A stretch of DNA of 56,909 bases from Bacteroidales bacterium. Its GTDB lineage: Bacteria > Bacteroidota > Bacteroidia > Bacteroidales > NBLH01. Shown here one piece after another: positions 45,493 to 55,197 of the stretch. Made by a program: the position numbers and the translations under genes. Positions within the stretch are counted from its first letter, which is position 1. Every line of letters begins with the position of its first letter. The stretch spans positions 1 to 56,909 of the forward strand of contig JAFGWC010000098.1 of NCBI GenBank assembly GCA_016937695.1. Reading direction: 5' to 3'. The notes beneath the pieces were generated by a model. The model had not been told where the DNA came from and did not search any database. It saw only the letters and a program-made list of their open reading frames with translations.

Positions 45493-46707
45493 TTAATATA
45501 ATTGAATTCCAATTATTACTATGTCATCAGTTTGTTCCTGATTTAAAGACCACTTGTCTAACTCTTTGTAAATCAATAGCTTTTGAGATTTCAATGATTT
45601 TGTTTGATTTCTCAATAATATATTTAACAGTCTTTTTTTAGAGAACTTTTTCTCTTCTTTTCCGCCAAATTGGTCAGTTATTCCATCTGAAAATAGATAA
45701 ATTGTATCGTCTTTGTCAATTTTTATTTCATGATTACTAAGCACATTGGTTGTTTCTTCAATATCAAGAGTAACAAAATCGCCTCTTAAATAAAAAAGGT
45801 ATTGGTCGTTTATATGTAATAATGAATTTACTTGTTGTCCATTAATAATTATATGGTTTTTACCTTTTCTTACAATAATAAGAGGTCTGCCGGCGCCTAC
45901 AAAATTTAATGTTTGTTTAAGTTCGTCATATTCGCAAAATACTGCATCCAATCCATTTTTAGCAGCATAAGTGTCAGCCGATTGTCCAAGATGTATTTGT
46001 AATTCTTTTCTTAATTCTTTGGCAACTTTTAAAGGATTTGTTATATTTTCTTTATTAACAACCCAATCTAAACTCATGTATGCCAATATAGAAATCATTG
46101 CTGCAGGAACTCCGTGTCCGGTAGCATCAGAAACACAAATAAATTTTTTATTTAACTTTTGAGATATAAAATAAAGGTCACCACCAATCATATCTCGTGG
46201 TTTATATAAAATAAATGAATTTTTAAATATTTTAAGAAAATTTTGTTTGTCGGGAAGTAACGACTGCTGAATTCTTTGAGCAGAAATCATGCTTTCATGA
46301 ATATTTGCATATACCTGATATTCATTCACTTGCTTTTCCGATTCTTTTAATCTGGCATGAATATCAATTTTTGTATAAAGCTCGGTAGCATCAATTGGTT
46401 TTTTTATATAATCATCAGCTCCAAGCAGCATTGCTTTTTTTACATCGTCTTTTTCGACTTTAGCTGTTACCATAATTACAATGGTATTAGCAATATTTTT
46501 ATTAGTTTTTATTTTCTCAAGGGTTTCAAAACCATCCATATAAGGCATTAAAACATCAAGCAAGACGATATCAGGAGGCGACTCTACAATTTTATTGTAA
46601 GCCTCCAATCCATTTTCTGCAGTGTCTGTTTCAAATTTATTTTTAAAAAGACTTTCTAAAAGCAGAATATTTATTGGCTCATCATCTACAATTAATATTT
46701 TCATCAA
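45493..46707 (-). CDS. Response regulator fused to PP2C/SpoIIE phosphatase
   Basis: A 404-residue two-domain protein. The receiver (residues 1-120) has the acidic pair D9/D10, phospho-acceptor D51 in DIVLLDVLMPYMDGF, and the conserved Thr and Lys (VTAKVEKDD). A short coiled linker leads to the SpoIIE/PP2C phosphatase with IGGDLYFI, VSDATGHGVPAAMIS and YLFSDGITDQFGG as metal-binding motifs. In this family it dephosphorylates an anti-sigma-factor antagonist. No antagonist or kinase gene is in the window. Confidence 0.93.
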   Translation of the reverse strand: MMKILIVDDEPINILLLESLFKNKFETDTAENGLEAYNKIVESPPDIVLLDVLMPYMDGFETLEKIKTNKNIANTIVIMVTAKVEKDDVKKAMLLGADDYIKKPIDATELYTKIDIHARLKESEKQVNEYQVYANIHESMISAQRIQQSLLPDKQNFLKIFKNSFILYKPRDMIGGDLYFISQKLNKKFICVSDATGHGVPAAMISILAYMSLDWVVNKENITNPLKVAKELRKELQIHLGQSADTYAAKNGLDAVFCEYDELKQTLNFVGAGRPLIIVRKGKNHIIINGQQVNSLLHINDQYLFYLRGDFVTLDIEETTNVLSNHEIKIDKDDTIYLFSDGITDQFGGKEEKKFSKKRLLNILLRNQTKSLKSQKLLIYKELDKWSLNQEQTDDIVIIGIQLY

Positions 46708-46739
46708 TTAATTATGCCTTTTTTGTTTATAATTGTTTA

Positions 46740-46747
46740 CAAAAATA
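46740..46747 (-). promoter_or_regulatory. -7 box of the receiver-PP2C gene
   Basis: Minus-strand TATTTTTG, 32 bp before the ATG at 46707. Confidence 0.45.
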
Positions 46748-46881
46748 AAAAAGCTATTTTTAAAACCAAAGCTTAAAGACTTAAAGATATAGAAAATTTT
46801 GATTATTTTATATTTTAATTCAATTATTGAAAATTATTTGTCTTTATATAAAATAATAATCCTGTTTATTCTGATGTTTTT

Positions 46882-48009
46882 TTAATATCCTATTTTTTTA
46901 TCGCCGTTTAATTTACCAAAATCATTTTTATCGCTATTAAATATTTCGGCTAATGTAGTTGGTTTTAATAGTTTATTTGTATTGCCCAATTTAATAGATA
47001 GAGCTTGAGCCTTATCAACTTCTAATTCTTTAAATTCGTATCTTGCAACTAGTCTTCCTTTTCGAAGAATTGCTTTGTCAATTTCTTTTAAGTCAGCATT
47101 AAATGTACAAATAAGTTTTATTGATAAAGCATCGGATAAAAGTCCATCTCCTAAATTAAGCAGGTTTACAAGTGAATTATCAGAATTACCGTTATTTCTT
47201 GCTTTAATAAGTGTTTCGCAATCTTCTAAAACTAAAACACTATTTTTATATTTTGATATAAAAGGTAAAAAATTTGGCGAACTAATAGATTCCATCATAT
47301 TTAAAGGTAAAAATATGAACCTTTTATTTATTGCGCCCATTAAGCTTCTGATATATGAGGTTTTACCGGTTCCGTATTTACCGTGCAAAATAACTAAACC
47401 ATTACTTTTTCCGTTGCTTAAAAATTCTTTAATTACATTATCTGTTTCGACAAAATCTGAATTATAATTTTCTTCAATACTAATTTCTTGCTTTTTTATT
47501 TTAAATTTTTTGAAATCGAAACCATATTCCGAATGATTATTTGAAGAAATCATATAAAACTTAGATTTATGTTTTTTAAGTTTTTTACTTGATTTAATGA
47601 TTTCTACAATTTCTTTTATTTCATCAAAATTTAAATTTTTATCATAATAAAAAATAACTTTATAATTAGCAATCAGCATTATAAATTTTTCTCTTATTTT
47701 CATTATATAAAATGAAGCATCAGAATCAACTTCATCTAATTTTTTAGATTTTGATATTTCTTCTTTATATATATAATTATCATCATTTAAATTATAAAGT
47801 TCTTTTAATTTAGTAGTAAGAACTTCAACATTAACGGTAGTATAAATTGCATAATTGTTATAAAGCTCATTATACATTTGTATGTATAATTTACCGGGAT
47901 GAATGTCATCGTCGAAATATGAAAAAATATCAGTTGCTTTTGTATTTATTTCTTTATCCATTGAAATATATTTATTTTTTAATTTATTATCTTTTAATTC
48001 AATATTCAT
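46882..48009 (-). CDS. AAA ATPase (BCS1-like)
   Basis: A 375-residue protein starting at the ATG at 48009; an in-frame TTG at 48039 overlaps the promoter. Residues about 200-330 form one AAA domain: Walker A GKYGTGKTSYI, Walker B VLVLEDCE (normally DE, here E-D-C-E), sensor CTFN, and the RKGRL arginine finger region. The N-terminal 190 residues have no recognised fold. It resembles BCS1-type AAA proteins that remodel other proteins, in a form found in Bacteroidota and their phages. The substrate is unknown. Single gene, divergent from glnS. Confidence 0.82.
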   Translation of the reverse strand: MNIELKDNKLKNKYISMDKEINTKATDIFSYFDDDIHPGKLYIQMYNELYNNYAIYTTVNVEVLTTKLKELYNLNDDNYIYKEEISKSKKLDEVDSDASFYIMKIREKFIMLIANYKVIFYYDKNLNFDEIKEIVEIIKSSKKLKKHKSKFYMISSNNHSEYGFDFKKFKIKKQEISIEENYNSDFVETDNVIKEFLSNGKSNGLVILHGKYGTGKTSYIRSLMGAINKRFIFLPLNMMESISSPNFLPFISKYKNSVLVLEDCETLIKARNNGNSDNSLVNLLNLGDGLLSDALSIKLICTFNADLKEIDKAILRKGRLVARYEFKELEVDKAQALSIKLGNTNKLLKPTTLAEIFNSDKNDFGKLNGDKKIGY

Positions 48010-48028
48010 TTTAAGAATAAAAAGTGTG

Positions 48029-48036
48029 CAAAAGTA
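48029..48036 (-). promoter_or_regulatory. -7 box of the AAA ATPase gene
   Basis: Minus-strand TACTTTTG, 19 bp before the ATG at 48009. Confidence 0.5.
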
Positions 48037-48120
48037 CAAAAAGATTACTCAGAACATCATTATCCTTAACATTAATTATATTTTTTATTTATAATAAAGA
48101 ATTTTTTAAATAAATCGTTA

Positions 48121-48128
48121 TACTTTTG
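48121..48128 (+). promoter_or_regulatory. -7 box of glnS
   Basis: TACTTTTG (TAnnTTTG), 27 bp before the ATG at 48156. Confidence 0.55.
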
Positions 48129-48155
48129 CAAAAATAATAAGATTATAAATTTAGA

Positions 48156-49850
48156 ATGGAAATAAAATCAGAAAATACAGAAGAAAAAAAATCTTTGAAT
48201 TTTATTGAAAATATTATTGACGAAGATATAAAAACAGGTAAAAATTCTGGAATAGTTTATACACGATTTCCACCAGAACCTAATGGTTATCTGCATATTG
48301 GGCATGCAAAATCAATTTGTTTAAATTTTGGTTTGGCAGAAAAATATAATGGTAAATGCAATTTGCGTTTTGATGATACAAATCCTGCAAAAGAAGATAT
48401 TGAGTATGTAGATTCGATAAAGGAAGACATTGAATGGCTTGGCTTTAAATGGGAAGGCGAACCAAAATTTACTTCTGATTATTTTGATAAGTTATACGAT
48501 TTTGCTGTTACTTTAATAAAAAAAGGGAAGGCTTATGTTTGTGAATTAAGCCCTGAGGAGATGAGAGAATATAAGGGAACACCTACAAGTCCTGGAAAAG
48601 ATAGTCCTTGGCGAAATAGGAGTATTGAAGAAAATTTATCTCTTTTTGAAAAAATGCGAAATGGTGATTTTGAGGAAGGTAAATATTTATTGCGCGCCAA
48701 AATAGACATGTCTTCGCCAAATATGCATATGAGAGATCCGATTTTATATAGAATAAAATATGCAAATCATCATAGAACAGGCGATAAATGGTGTATTTAT
48801 CCGATGTATGATTTTGCTCACGGACAATCAGATTATTTTGAAGGGATTACGCATTCTGTTTGTACTTTAGAATTTGAAGTACACAGGCCATTATATGACT
48901 GGTTTACAGATCAATTAGCTACTACCGAATATAAACCAAGACAGATTGAATTTGCCAGATTAAATTTGAACTATACGATTATGAGCAAAAGAAAATTGCT
49001 TGAACTAGTTGAAGATAAGCATGTTACAGGTTGGGATGATCCAAGAATGCCAACTGTTTCGGGTTTAAGACGAAGAGGATATACTGCAGAATCAATCAGA
49101 AATTTTTCTGAAAAAGTTGGTGTTGCAAAACGTGATGGAATTATTGATGTAGCTCTTTTAGAACATAGCATTAGAGAAGATTTAAATTTAAAGGCCGACA
49201 GAATAATGGGCGTTTTAAATCCTTTAAAAGTAATTATTGATAATTATCCGGAAGGGAAAGACGAAATTTTAGAAGCCGTAAATAATCCGGAAGACGAATC
49301 GAAAGGAATTAGAGAAGTGCCTTTTTGCAAAGTGTTATATATTGAAAAAGAGGACTTTATGGAAAATCCTCCAAAAAAGTTTTTTCGATTAGGAATTAAC
49401 AGCGAAGTGAGATTAAGGTATGCATATTTTGTAAAATGTACTCATGTTGTAAAAGATGAAAAAGGTGAAATTACTGAAGTTCATTGTACTTATGATCCTG
49501 AGTCAAAAGGTGGAAAATCGCCAGATGGAAGAAAAGTAAAAGGAACTCTGCATTGGGTTTCTGCAAAACATGCAGTTAAAACAGAAGTTAGACTTTACGA
49601 CAGACTTTTTACTGTTGAAAATCCGGGAGGCGATAAAGAGAAAGATTTTAAAGAGTTTTTAAATAAAGATTCGTTAAAAGTTAATGAAAGTGCAATGCTT
49701 GAGCCTTATGTTAAAAATGTAAAACCTGGCCAACAATTTCAGTTTGAGAGATTAGGGTATTTTTGTGTTGACAAAGATTCAAAAACAGATAATCTTATTT
49801 TTAACAGAACTGTTACATTAAGAGATAGCTGGACAAAAAATAATAATTAA
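48156..49850 (+). CDS. glnS: Glutaminyl-tRNA synthetase
   Basis: Class I synthetase that charges tRNA-Gln directly. [19 protein letters not shown] is the HIGH region and TIMSKRKL the KMSKS counterpart; [13 protein letters not shown] is the typical GlnRS segment. At 564 residues it has the usual two-lobed C-terminal anticodon-binding domain. Its presence suggests that Gln-tRNA does not depend only on the GatCAB route. Monocistronic, ending at the hairpin at 49861. Confidence 0.97.
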   Translation: MEIKSENTEEKKSLNFIENIIDEDIKTGKNSGIVYTRFPPEPNGYLHIGHAKSICLNFGLAEKYNGKCNLRFDDTNPAKEDIEYVDSIKEDIEWLGFKWEGEPKFTSDYFDKLYDFAVTLIKKGKAYVCELSPEEMREYKGTPTSPGKDSPWRNRSIEENLSLFEKMRNGDFEEGKYLLRAKIDMSSPNMHMRDPILYRIKYANHHRTGDKWCIYPMYDFAHGQSDYFEGITHSVCTLEFEVHRPLYDWFTDQLATTEYKPRQIEFARLNLNYTIMSKRKLLELVEDKHVTGWDDPRMPTVSGLRRRGYTAESIRNFSEKVGVAKRDGIIDVALLEHSIREDLNLKADRIMGVLNPLKVIIDNYPEGKDEILEAVNNPEDESKGIREVPFCKVLYIEKEDFMENPPKKFFRLGINSEVRLRYAYFVKCTHVVKDEKGEITEVHCTYDPESKGGKSPDGRKVKGTLHWVSAKHAVKTEVRLYDRLFTVENPGGDKEKDFKEFLNKDSLKVNESAMLEPYVKNVKPGQQFQFERLGYFCVDKDSKTDNLIFNRTVTLRDSWTKNNN

Positions 49851-49860
49851 TGTTAGTTTG

Positions 49861-49900
49861 CTATATTGTTAATTTATAATAACTTAACAATATAGCTTTT
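49861..49900. terminator. Intrinsic terminator of glnS
   Basis: CTATATTGTTAA / TTAACAATATAG, a 12-bp perfect stem with an 11-nt loop, followed by a T-run. Confidence 0.9.
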
Positions 49901-49903
49901 TTT

Positions 49904-50458
49904 TTACTTGTCAAGCAATCCATAATATGTTCCGTAAATTTTAGATCTTTCTGCTTTTAAAACATCTCCTTTTTCAGCTTTTTCCCATATTTCAAATTTT
50001 ACTTCCTCTGTATGCTCTGTATTTTCATCATCTAAAACAATTAAAAAGTATTTTGCATTTTTATTTTCGGCTTTAAACTTTTCCGTTAAAGCAAGACTGT
50101 CTTTTGCAGGCCAACACAAAATTTTATTTTTTTCCACTGCTTTAAACGTTCCAATATCAATCCATTTAAAAATAGAGTATTTATATTTTGTTTTATAAAC
50201 CGGATCTTTTCTGTATTTTTGGGTTTCATAAGTTTCTTCAAAATCCGCATAAACAAGCTGTTCTTCATAAATATCTTCAAAATATCCGTTTCCTAAATCT
50301 TTTTCACCAACATGAACTTTTTCTGTTCCAACTTTTTTACTTACAGTGCGAGTTTTGGTTTCATAACCATCAGGAATTTGATTGTAATGATGAATTTCTT
50401 CAGATTTACTGATTAATTTTGCATTTTCCGGTAATTGCCAATCTGATTCTGTAACTTG
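49904..50458 (-). pseudogene. C-terminal half of the zinc-finger protein after an in-frame TAG
   Basis: From just after the TAG at 50459-50461 the same reading frame stays open for 184 codons to the TAA at 49904. Its translation (QVTESDWQLP, then SEEIHHYNQIPDGYETKTRT and DLGNGYFEDIYEE, KYKYSIFKW) matches what I recall as the continuation of RanBP2-zinc-finger proteins: a Y-x-x-V-x-x-D-W join and a Tyr/Glu-rich region. So this is the second half of one 353-codon gene, not a separate gene. The only ATG in this half is at 50137. Confidence 0.8.
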
Positions 50459-50965
50459 CTAATATTCAAGCAAATTCAGCTGACTTTCCCATTTAAAATC
50501 TTTAACAGTTACATTAATATCTTTAGTTATGAAAGTTGAAAAAATAGAAAAAATAAATATTGCAAAAAATACTGCAATCGCAATTAGACATCCTTTTGCC
50601 TTTTTTTTATTTTTTGATTTATTAATTGGCGTTTGTTCATCTAAATCCTTTATTTTTTCATCAAATCGATATTCTTTTTCATTCAAACTTTTATCACCAT
50701 CAGAAATTTCTCTATCATTTCCGCATGAAATACAAATCTTATCAACCGCTTTATTTTGAGTTTTACAAAACGAGCAAATCCAGTCGGCACCGCTATAAGC
50801 TTCTTTTATTTTATTTTCATCGATAACAATTTCTGCATCATCAGCTAAATAAAATTTAACATTTTCGGGTCGCGAAGCACCACATTTTTCACACTTAGTA
50901 GTTGGACCTAAATTGCCTTTATGTCCGCATTGCTCGCAATCCCATTTTCCAATTCTAATAGCCAT
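50459..50965 (-). CDS. RanBP2-type zinc-finger membrane protein, N-terminal part before TAG
   Basis: A 168-residue product if TAG is read as stop. Two RanBP2-type zinc fingers stand at the N-terminus (WDCEQCGHKGNLGP with KCEKCGASRP, and WICSFCKTQNKAVD with CISCGNDR). A charged linker and one transmembrane helix follow (GCLIAIAVFFAIFIFSIFS), then the start of a soluble domain (VKDFKWESQLNLLEY). Related proteins continue past this point without a break, and here too the frame continues after TAG. The gene is either a recent nonsense allele, a sequencing error or a read-through case. Confidence 0.8.
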   Translation of the reverse strand: MAIRIGKWDCEQCGHKGNLGPTTKCEKCGASRPENVKFYLADDAEIVIDENKIKEAYSGADWICSFCKTQNKAVDKICISCGNDREISDGDKSLNEKEYRFDEKIKDLDEQTPINKSKNKKKAKGCLIAIAVFFAIFIFSIFSTFITKDINVTVKDFKWESQLNLLEY

Positions 50966-51072
50966 TTTATATATTTTAGAAAATAAATTTAGTTAAAAAC
51001 TAGTAAAATAAAAAAAGACTGCATAAAATGTAAAAAAATATATTTTTTTTTAGATATATCACATATAATTTG

Positions 51073-51080
51073 TAATTTTG
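51073..51080 (+). promoter_or_regulatory. -7 box of tRNA-Cys
   Basis: TAATTTTG (TAnnTTTG), 14 bp before the 5' end of the tRNA. Confidence 0.55.
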
Positions 51081-51094
51081 CACACTCTTAAAAC

Positions 51095-51165
51095 GGTCAC
51101 GTAGCCGAGTGGTTAGGCACTGGTCTGCAAAACCAGCTACAGCGGTTCGAATCCGCTCGTGACCT
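51095..51165 (+). tRNA. tRNA-Cys (anticodon GCA)
   Basis: The acceptor arms GGTCACG and CGTGACC pair perfectly, with U as discriminator as required for tRNA-Cys. The anticodon stem CTGGT / ACCAG encloses the loop CTGCAAA with GCA. The T arm AGCGG-TTCGAAT-CCGCT is canonical. CCA is not encoded. A terminator follows at 51171. The accessory block to the right begins directly after this tRNA. Confidence 0.97.
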
Positions 51166-51170
51166 CACAA

Positions 51171-51203
51171 AAAAAGCTCTGAAAAATTTCAGAGCTTTTT
51201 TTT
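51171..51203. terminator. Bidirectional terminator between tRNA-Cys and the type IIG gene
   Basis: AAAAAGCTCTGAAA / TTTCAGAGCTTTTT with a 2-nt loop and flanking A/T tracts. Confidence 0.85.
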
Positions 51204-51209
51204 ATTTTT

Positions 51210-54200
51210 TTATTTAACACTGTTTTCAATTATCGCAATTTCCTCATCTGTAAGCTCGTACAAGGCGTAAACCATTTGGTCTATTTCCTTTTCTAGTGAG
51301 CTGGTGTCGGCTTTTGGGTTGGCTTTTTTAAGCTCTAATATTTGGTTTACTTTTTCTATAAAGGATTGTTCTTGCTCTTCTGAAATTTCTTTAACTGGTA
51401 TTTGTTCAAAGATTACTTTGTTTAATTCTCTTGTATCTCCTTGTAATTCAGGAAAATTTTCTTCAAAACAAAACCTAAATAAAGATGAATTTAAAAATGA
51501 AACAATAAATTCAATTTTTACACCTGTTAATATGTAGCATTTCTGATTTGTGAAATATCCGGACTTATCATAAGTGAAAGGCAGAAATTTTGTCATATTC
51601 GGATAAATAATTTTGGGTTTATCAAAATCAGATAAATAAGCACAAGCTCTCAATTCCCACCAATAATCACCTTTATCACCTCTTTTGCTTGCTTTAGTTT
51701 TATGTTTTTTTAAATAATTGGCGAGAGCAGGATATTTTGTTTTAATAAATTCCCATGCTTCATCATATTCTTCATAACCATATCGAGGCATCGGTTCCTT
51801 AACAATATTTTGTTTTAATTTTTGCATTGTTTTAATTGTATAACCTTTTGGAATATTAATTAACCATAAGCCATTAAAATCATAAGCGTATTTTTTTATG
51901 TCTCTACCACGTAATAATGGCTTAATTACTTCAATACTTTTTGGGTCTTTTGCAATTAATTCATTTTTTGTCTTTGTATCGATTATAAAAGCTTCATTGA
52001 AACCAGTTTTTATACCATAATTAATTTTTATATCCCAATCAATAATTTTCACACCTTGTTGTTCTACTTTTTGTTTAATATCATAAGTTTGCTTATCAGA
52101 TATTATCCAAGATGTTTCAGGTAACGAATTCATTTTAATAAAATTAGTATTAAAATATTGCTCTAATAGTGGTAACACGTGTTGGTCTTTTCTCGTAATT
52201 CTAATGGCTTTTGTGTAATTATTGAATTTTGATTTTTCATAAAACATAATATTTGTTAGAACTGTAGCACTATCAAACACTTCACAATCCGATAAGTCAA
52301 TTAATTGTAATGGATTTGTATTTGAATTAAAAAAGTTTCTTAAACCTTTTCCATAATTCGCACGCATCCAAGCACTACCAGTTATAAAATTTAATAATCC
52401 TTTAGGTTTTAAAATATTATTACCTTGTTCATAGAACAAAGCGTATAAATCACCTGTTGCTGCATAGGTTTTAAAATTCATTTTTCCATAATCTTTACCA
52501 GTTTGCCCCATACTTTGCAATTGCACATACGGCGGATTTCCAATCACTACATCAAACCCTACATAATTGCCATTATCGTCTAATACTTCTGGAAACTCAA
52601 AACGCCATTCAAAAGCATTGTGGTATATGGCATTGTTTATGGTTTCTTCTTTTTGGGCAATGGCTTTGTCTGCTTTGTCTTTAAGTTTTTTTAATTTGTC
52701 GGTTTCGGCTTTATTTATTTTTTCGCCAAATGCTTTTAAGTTTTCCAGCCTTTGATATTCGATGTTGTAATCTGCTTCTGCTTTTTGTACAGTTGTAATA
52801 ATATCTTTATCTAGTGTACTCTTGAAATTATTTTTTACTTCGCTAATTATTTCAATAATTTCGTGTTTGCGGTTTTTGTCGTTGGTATTTTTGTAATCGG
52901 CTACTGCATTTTTATAATCGGCAAATGTATATTTTACTTCTTTTCCTTTAAAAGCATCTTTAAGCTGGTCTTTTAAATCGAAACGAGATATTAAAGAGTT
53001 TCCTGCTTTTATATTTATATCAATATTTGGTAATGTTTGTAGTTGATTATCAGCAGTATAATATGCATTTTTTAATAATTCAATCCATAATCGTAAACGG
53101 CAAATCTTTACAGAGTTTGGGTCAATATCTACACCAAACAAACAATTTTCTATAAGGTTTTGTTTTTCGTGAAATAAAGTTTTTTGTATGTTGGCTGTTT
53201 CTTTGTTTTCGGGTTTATAATCGAGCAAATGGCCAAGTTTGTCGGTTATAAATAATTCGTCGTTTTCTATCAGTATTTCGCTCTGCAAAGGCAATCCATC
53301 GGTATCAATCAAAATACCTAAATCGTTTTTAATACTAATTAATTCGTTTAAAGCAGAAACCAAAAAGTGGCCTGAACCAACTGCAGGGTCAACAATTTTA
53401 AGCGAGTTTACAATTTGGTTATACTTTTGCAAATCTTCTTTTTTAAAGGATTTACGTGTGTATGCTTGTAAATCTGCAAAAGTTTCAATTTGCTCGTTTT
53501 CTTGTTCTTTAAACTTTTGTACAACAGCTCTTCGCAAGGTTTCTTTGCACATATACATTGTAATATAAGCAGGCGTATAAAACGAGCCTTCTTTGTATCC
53601 GTTTATTTTCTCGAAAATTAAACCAAGTACCGAAGCATTAATAAGTGTTTTAGTTTCGGCGCCATCTTCAATACCTTCTGTGCCATCAGTTGCAAAATTG
53701 TATGCATCTAAAAACAAAAAAAGATAATCGAGAGTTTTCAACTTGCCTTTAATTCGGTTTCCTTTTGGGTCTTTAAGCACAGTTTGGCTGAAAATTACTA
53801 ATTCTTCGTCGTGATTAAGTGCCGAAATCTCAAAAGCTTCGCTTTCGAGTGTGTTTATTTCAAAAAGCGACGAATTTAAGTAAGGAATATATTTAAATCT
53901 GTCTTTGAATTTAGGATGTCTTTCATCCTGTTTTTTAGCTAATGCCGAAAAGAATAAATCGTTAAGGTCGTCGTATCCTTTAATAAAATCGGAATTTAAA
54001 AAGCGATATTCTTTTGCTCCATTACGATATGCAAGTAATTGACTTTCAAGCAGTTTTAAAAATAAAATACGATTTATCCAAGTTAATGTGAGTTCTAATC
54101 CGGCATCAAAAGCTTTATTCTTTCCATTTTCAACACTTTTAATATTGTTTAAATGGTCTCTTTCTTCAATAATAAAAATAGCATTTTCAAGAATAGAATT

Positions 54201-55034
54201 ATAATTTCTTTCTTTTTCGGCTTTACGGTTTATTATTTTTTTACCACCATCTTTGGTTTCTTCCAGTCCGATAATGTGTAGTAATTCGTTATAAAAACTT
54301 TTATTCAGCTGATTACTGTCGTTTCCAAAACTATTGCCCAAAATATGAACATCAGAGAAAATTTTGAAAAGTGTATTTAAATCTGCATCACTGTACTCTT
54401 TTATACTTTTTTTAGTAAAATCGAGATGTACAAAAGGCAATTCATTTTCTACTTTTTCGATGTATTTTTTAGCAATTTCGTTGTAAAACAACTCGTTTTT
54501 AGAGCTGTCTTTATTTCCATCTCTAAAAGCTTGGTATTCTTTAATTAAAGCTTTGTTTTTGAAGAAATATTTATAAAAATCGTCGCTTTTAAATAAAAAC
54601 CATTCGTAACCATTTGTTGCAATTAAATGTTTTATGTTATTATTGTTATTCTCAATTCGCTCTCGTAAATAATACAACAGTAATTCTTGCAGAGCTTTAC
54701 GATTTAAGTTTTCAGTAGTCAGAAATTCGGCTTTATTGCTTGGTCGTTTGGCTTCAATTATTACACCAACATCGCTGTTTGCATCTTTGCCGGTATATAT
54801 GGCTAAGTCAATACGGTCTTTGGTGTTAATGTAGTTTTCTTTATAAAAAGTATTTTGCAGAAAAACTTTTATTGGGTCTTTGTAATGCTCTTCATGTTCG
54901 TCTCGCGCTTCGCTAGTCTTTATAGTTTTTAAACAAGCCAATAATTCATCGGTAAACAAATTAACATCTTTTCGTAAAGGTTTATGTTTTCTATATGCCG
55001 GACTTAAAGCTTTTCTTGTATTTATTTTGTTCAT
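51210..55034 (-). CDS. Type IIG restriction-modification enzyme (Eco57I-like)
   Basis: A 1274-residue single-chain enzyme that should methylate and cut the same site. The N-terminal nuclease shows a PD-(D/E)xK core (DLAIYTG with VGVIIEAKRPSN, near residue 95). The methyltransferase core follows: DPAVGSGHFLVSALNEL (SAM-binding motif I, near 550) and VVIGNPPYVQLQSMG (motif IV, near 833), giving N6-adenine methylation. The C-terminal third resembles a target recognition domain. No separate methylase, specificity or BREX/Pgl partner genes flank it, so it is a stand-alone system. Composition is as AT-rich as the core. Confidence 0.93.
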   Translation of the reverse strand: MNKINTRKALSPAYRKHKPLRKDVNLFTDELLACLKTIKTSEARDEHEEHYKDPIKVFLQNTFYKENYINTKDRIDLAIYTGKDANSDVGVIIEAKRPSNKAEFLTTENLNRKALQELLLYYLRERIENNNNNIKHLIATNGYEWFLFKSDDFYKYFFKNKALIKEYQAFRDGNKDSSKNELFYNEIAKKYIEKVENELPFVHLDFTKKSIKEYSDADLNTLFKIFSDVHILGNSFGNDSNQLNKSFYNELLHIIGLEETKDGGKKIINRKAEKERNYNSILENAIFIIEERDHLNNIKSVENGKNKAFDAGLELTLTWINRILFLKLLESQLLAYRNGAKEYRFLNSDFIKGYDDLNDLFFSALAKKQDERHPKFKDRFKYIPYLNSSLFEINTLESEAFEISALNHDEELVIFSQTVLKDPKGNRIKGKLKTLDYLFLFLDAYNFATDGTEGIEDGAETKTLINASVLGLIFEKINGYKEGSFYTPAYITMYMCKETLRRAVVQKFKEQENEQIETFADLQAYTRKSFKKEDLQKYNQIVNSLKIVDPAVGSGHFLVSALNELISIKNDLGILIDTDGLPLQSEILIENDELFITDKLGHLLDYKPENKETANIQKTLFHEKQNLIENCLFGVDIDPNSVKICRLRLWIELLKNAYYTADNQLQTLPNIDINIKAGNSLISRFDLKDQLKDAFKGKEVKYTFADYKNAVADYKNTNDKNRKHEIIEIISEVKNNFKSTLDKDIITTVQKAEADYNIEYQRLENLKAFGEKINKAETDKLKKLKDKADKAIAQKEETINNAIYHNAFEWRFEFPEVLDDNGNYVGFDVVIGNPPYVQLQSMGQTGKDYGKMNFKTYAATGDLYALFYEQGNNILKPKGLLNFITGSAWMRANYGKGLRNFFNSNTNPLQLIDLSDCEVFDSATVLTNIMFYEKSKFNNYTKAIRITRKDQHVLPLLEQYFNTNFIKMNSLPETSWIISDKQTYDIKQKVEQQGVKIIDWDIKINYGIKTGFNEAFIIDTKTKNELIAKDPKSIEVIKPLLRGRDIKKYAYDFNGLWLINIPKGYTIKTMQKLKQNIVKEPMPRYGYEEYDEAWEFIKTKYPALANYLKKHKTKASKRGDKGDYWWELRACAYLSDFDKPKIIYPNMTKFLPFTYDKSGYFTNQKCYILTGVKIEFIVSFLNSSLFRFCFEENFPELQGDTRELNKVIFEQIPVKEISEEQEQSFIEKVNQILELKKANPKADTSSLEKEIDQMVYALYELTDEEIAIIENSVK

Positions 55035-55197
55035 ATTATGATATTTTCTAATTGAGGGTTTTCTTTTTTTTCCAATTATTGATAATTTTAGTTACACACG
55101 ACCGATGTCAATTGACTGAAAATGGTGGATTTTTCAAACAATGTTCATTTTTAATATTTTGTTTGTTGCATACTGTTATGCTGTATTAATGAAAATA
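55035..55197. other. Intergenic region with two short palindromes
   Basis: Upstream of the type IIG gene lie the perfect palindrome GTCAATTGAC (55107-55116) and a small hairpin GCATA-CTGT-TATGC near 55167. The first could be an operator for the restriction gene, but nothing proves it. No gene is seen. Confidence 0.35.

Noticed and set aside
50459-50461. Genome-wide reassignment of TAG
   Set aside because: mntA (3854), the NUMOD4 gene (14316) and the M1 peptidase (38880) all end with TAG at family-typical ends, so TAG is a normal stop.
51095-51165. att duplication of the tRNA-Cys 3' end within the window
   Set aside because: No second copy of the T-arm or acceptor sequence was seen up to 56909; if present it must lie beyond.
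51210-55034. BREX (PglX) or type I restriction methylase
   Set aside because: No brx/pgl or hsdR/hsdS genes are adjacent, and an N-terminal nuclease core is in the same chain, so type IIG fits better.
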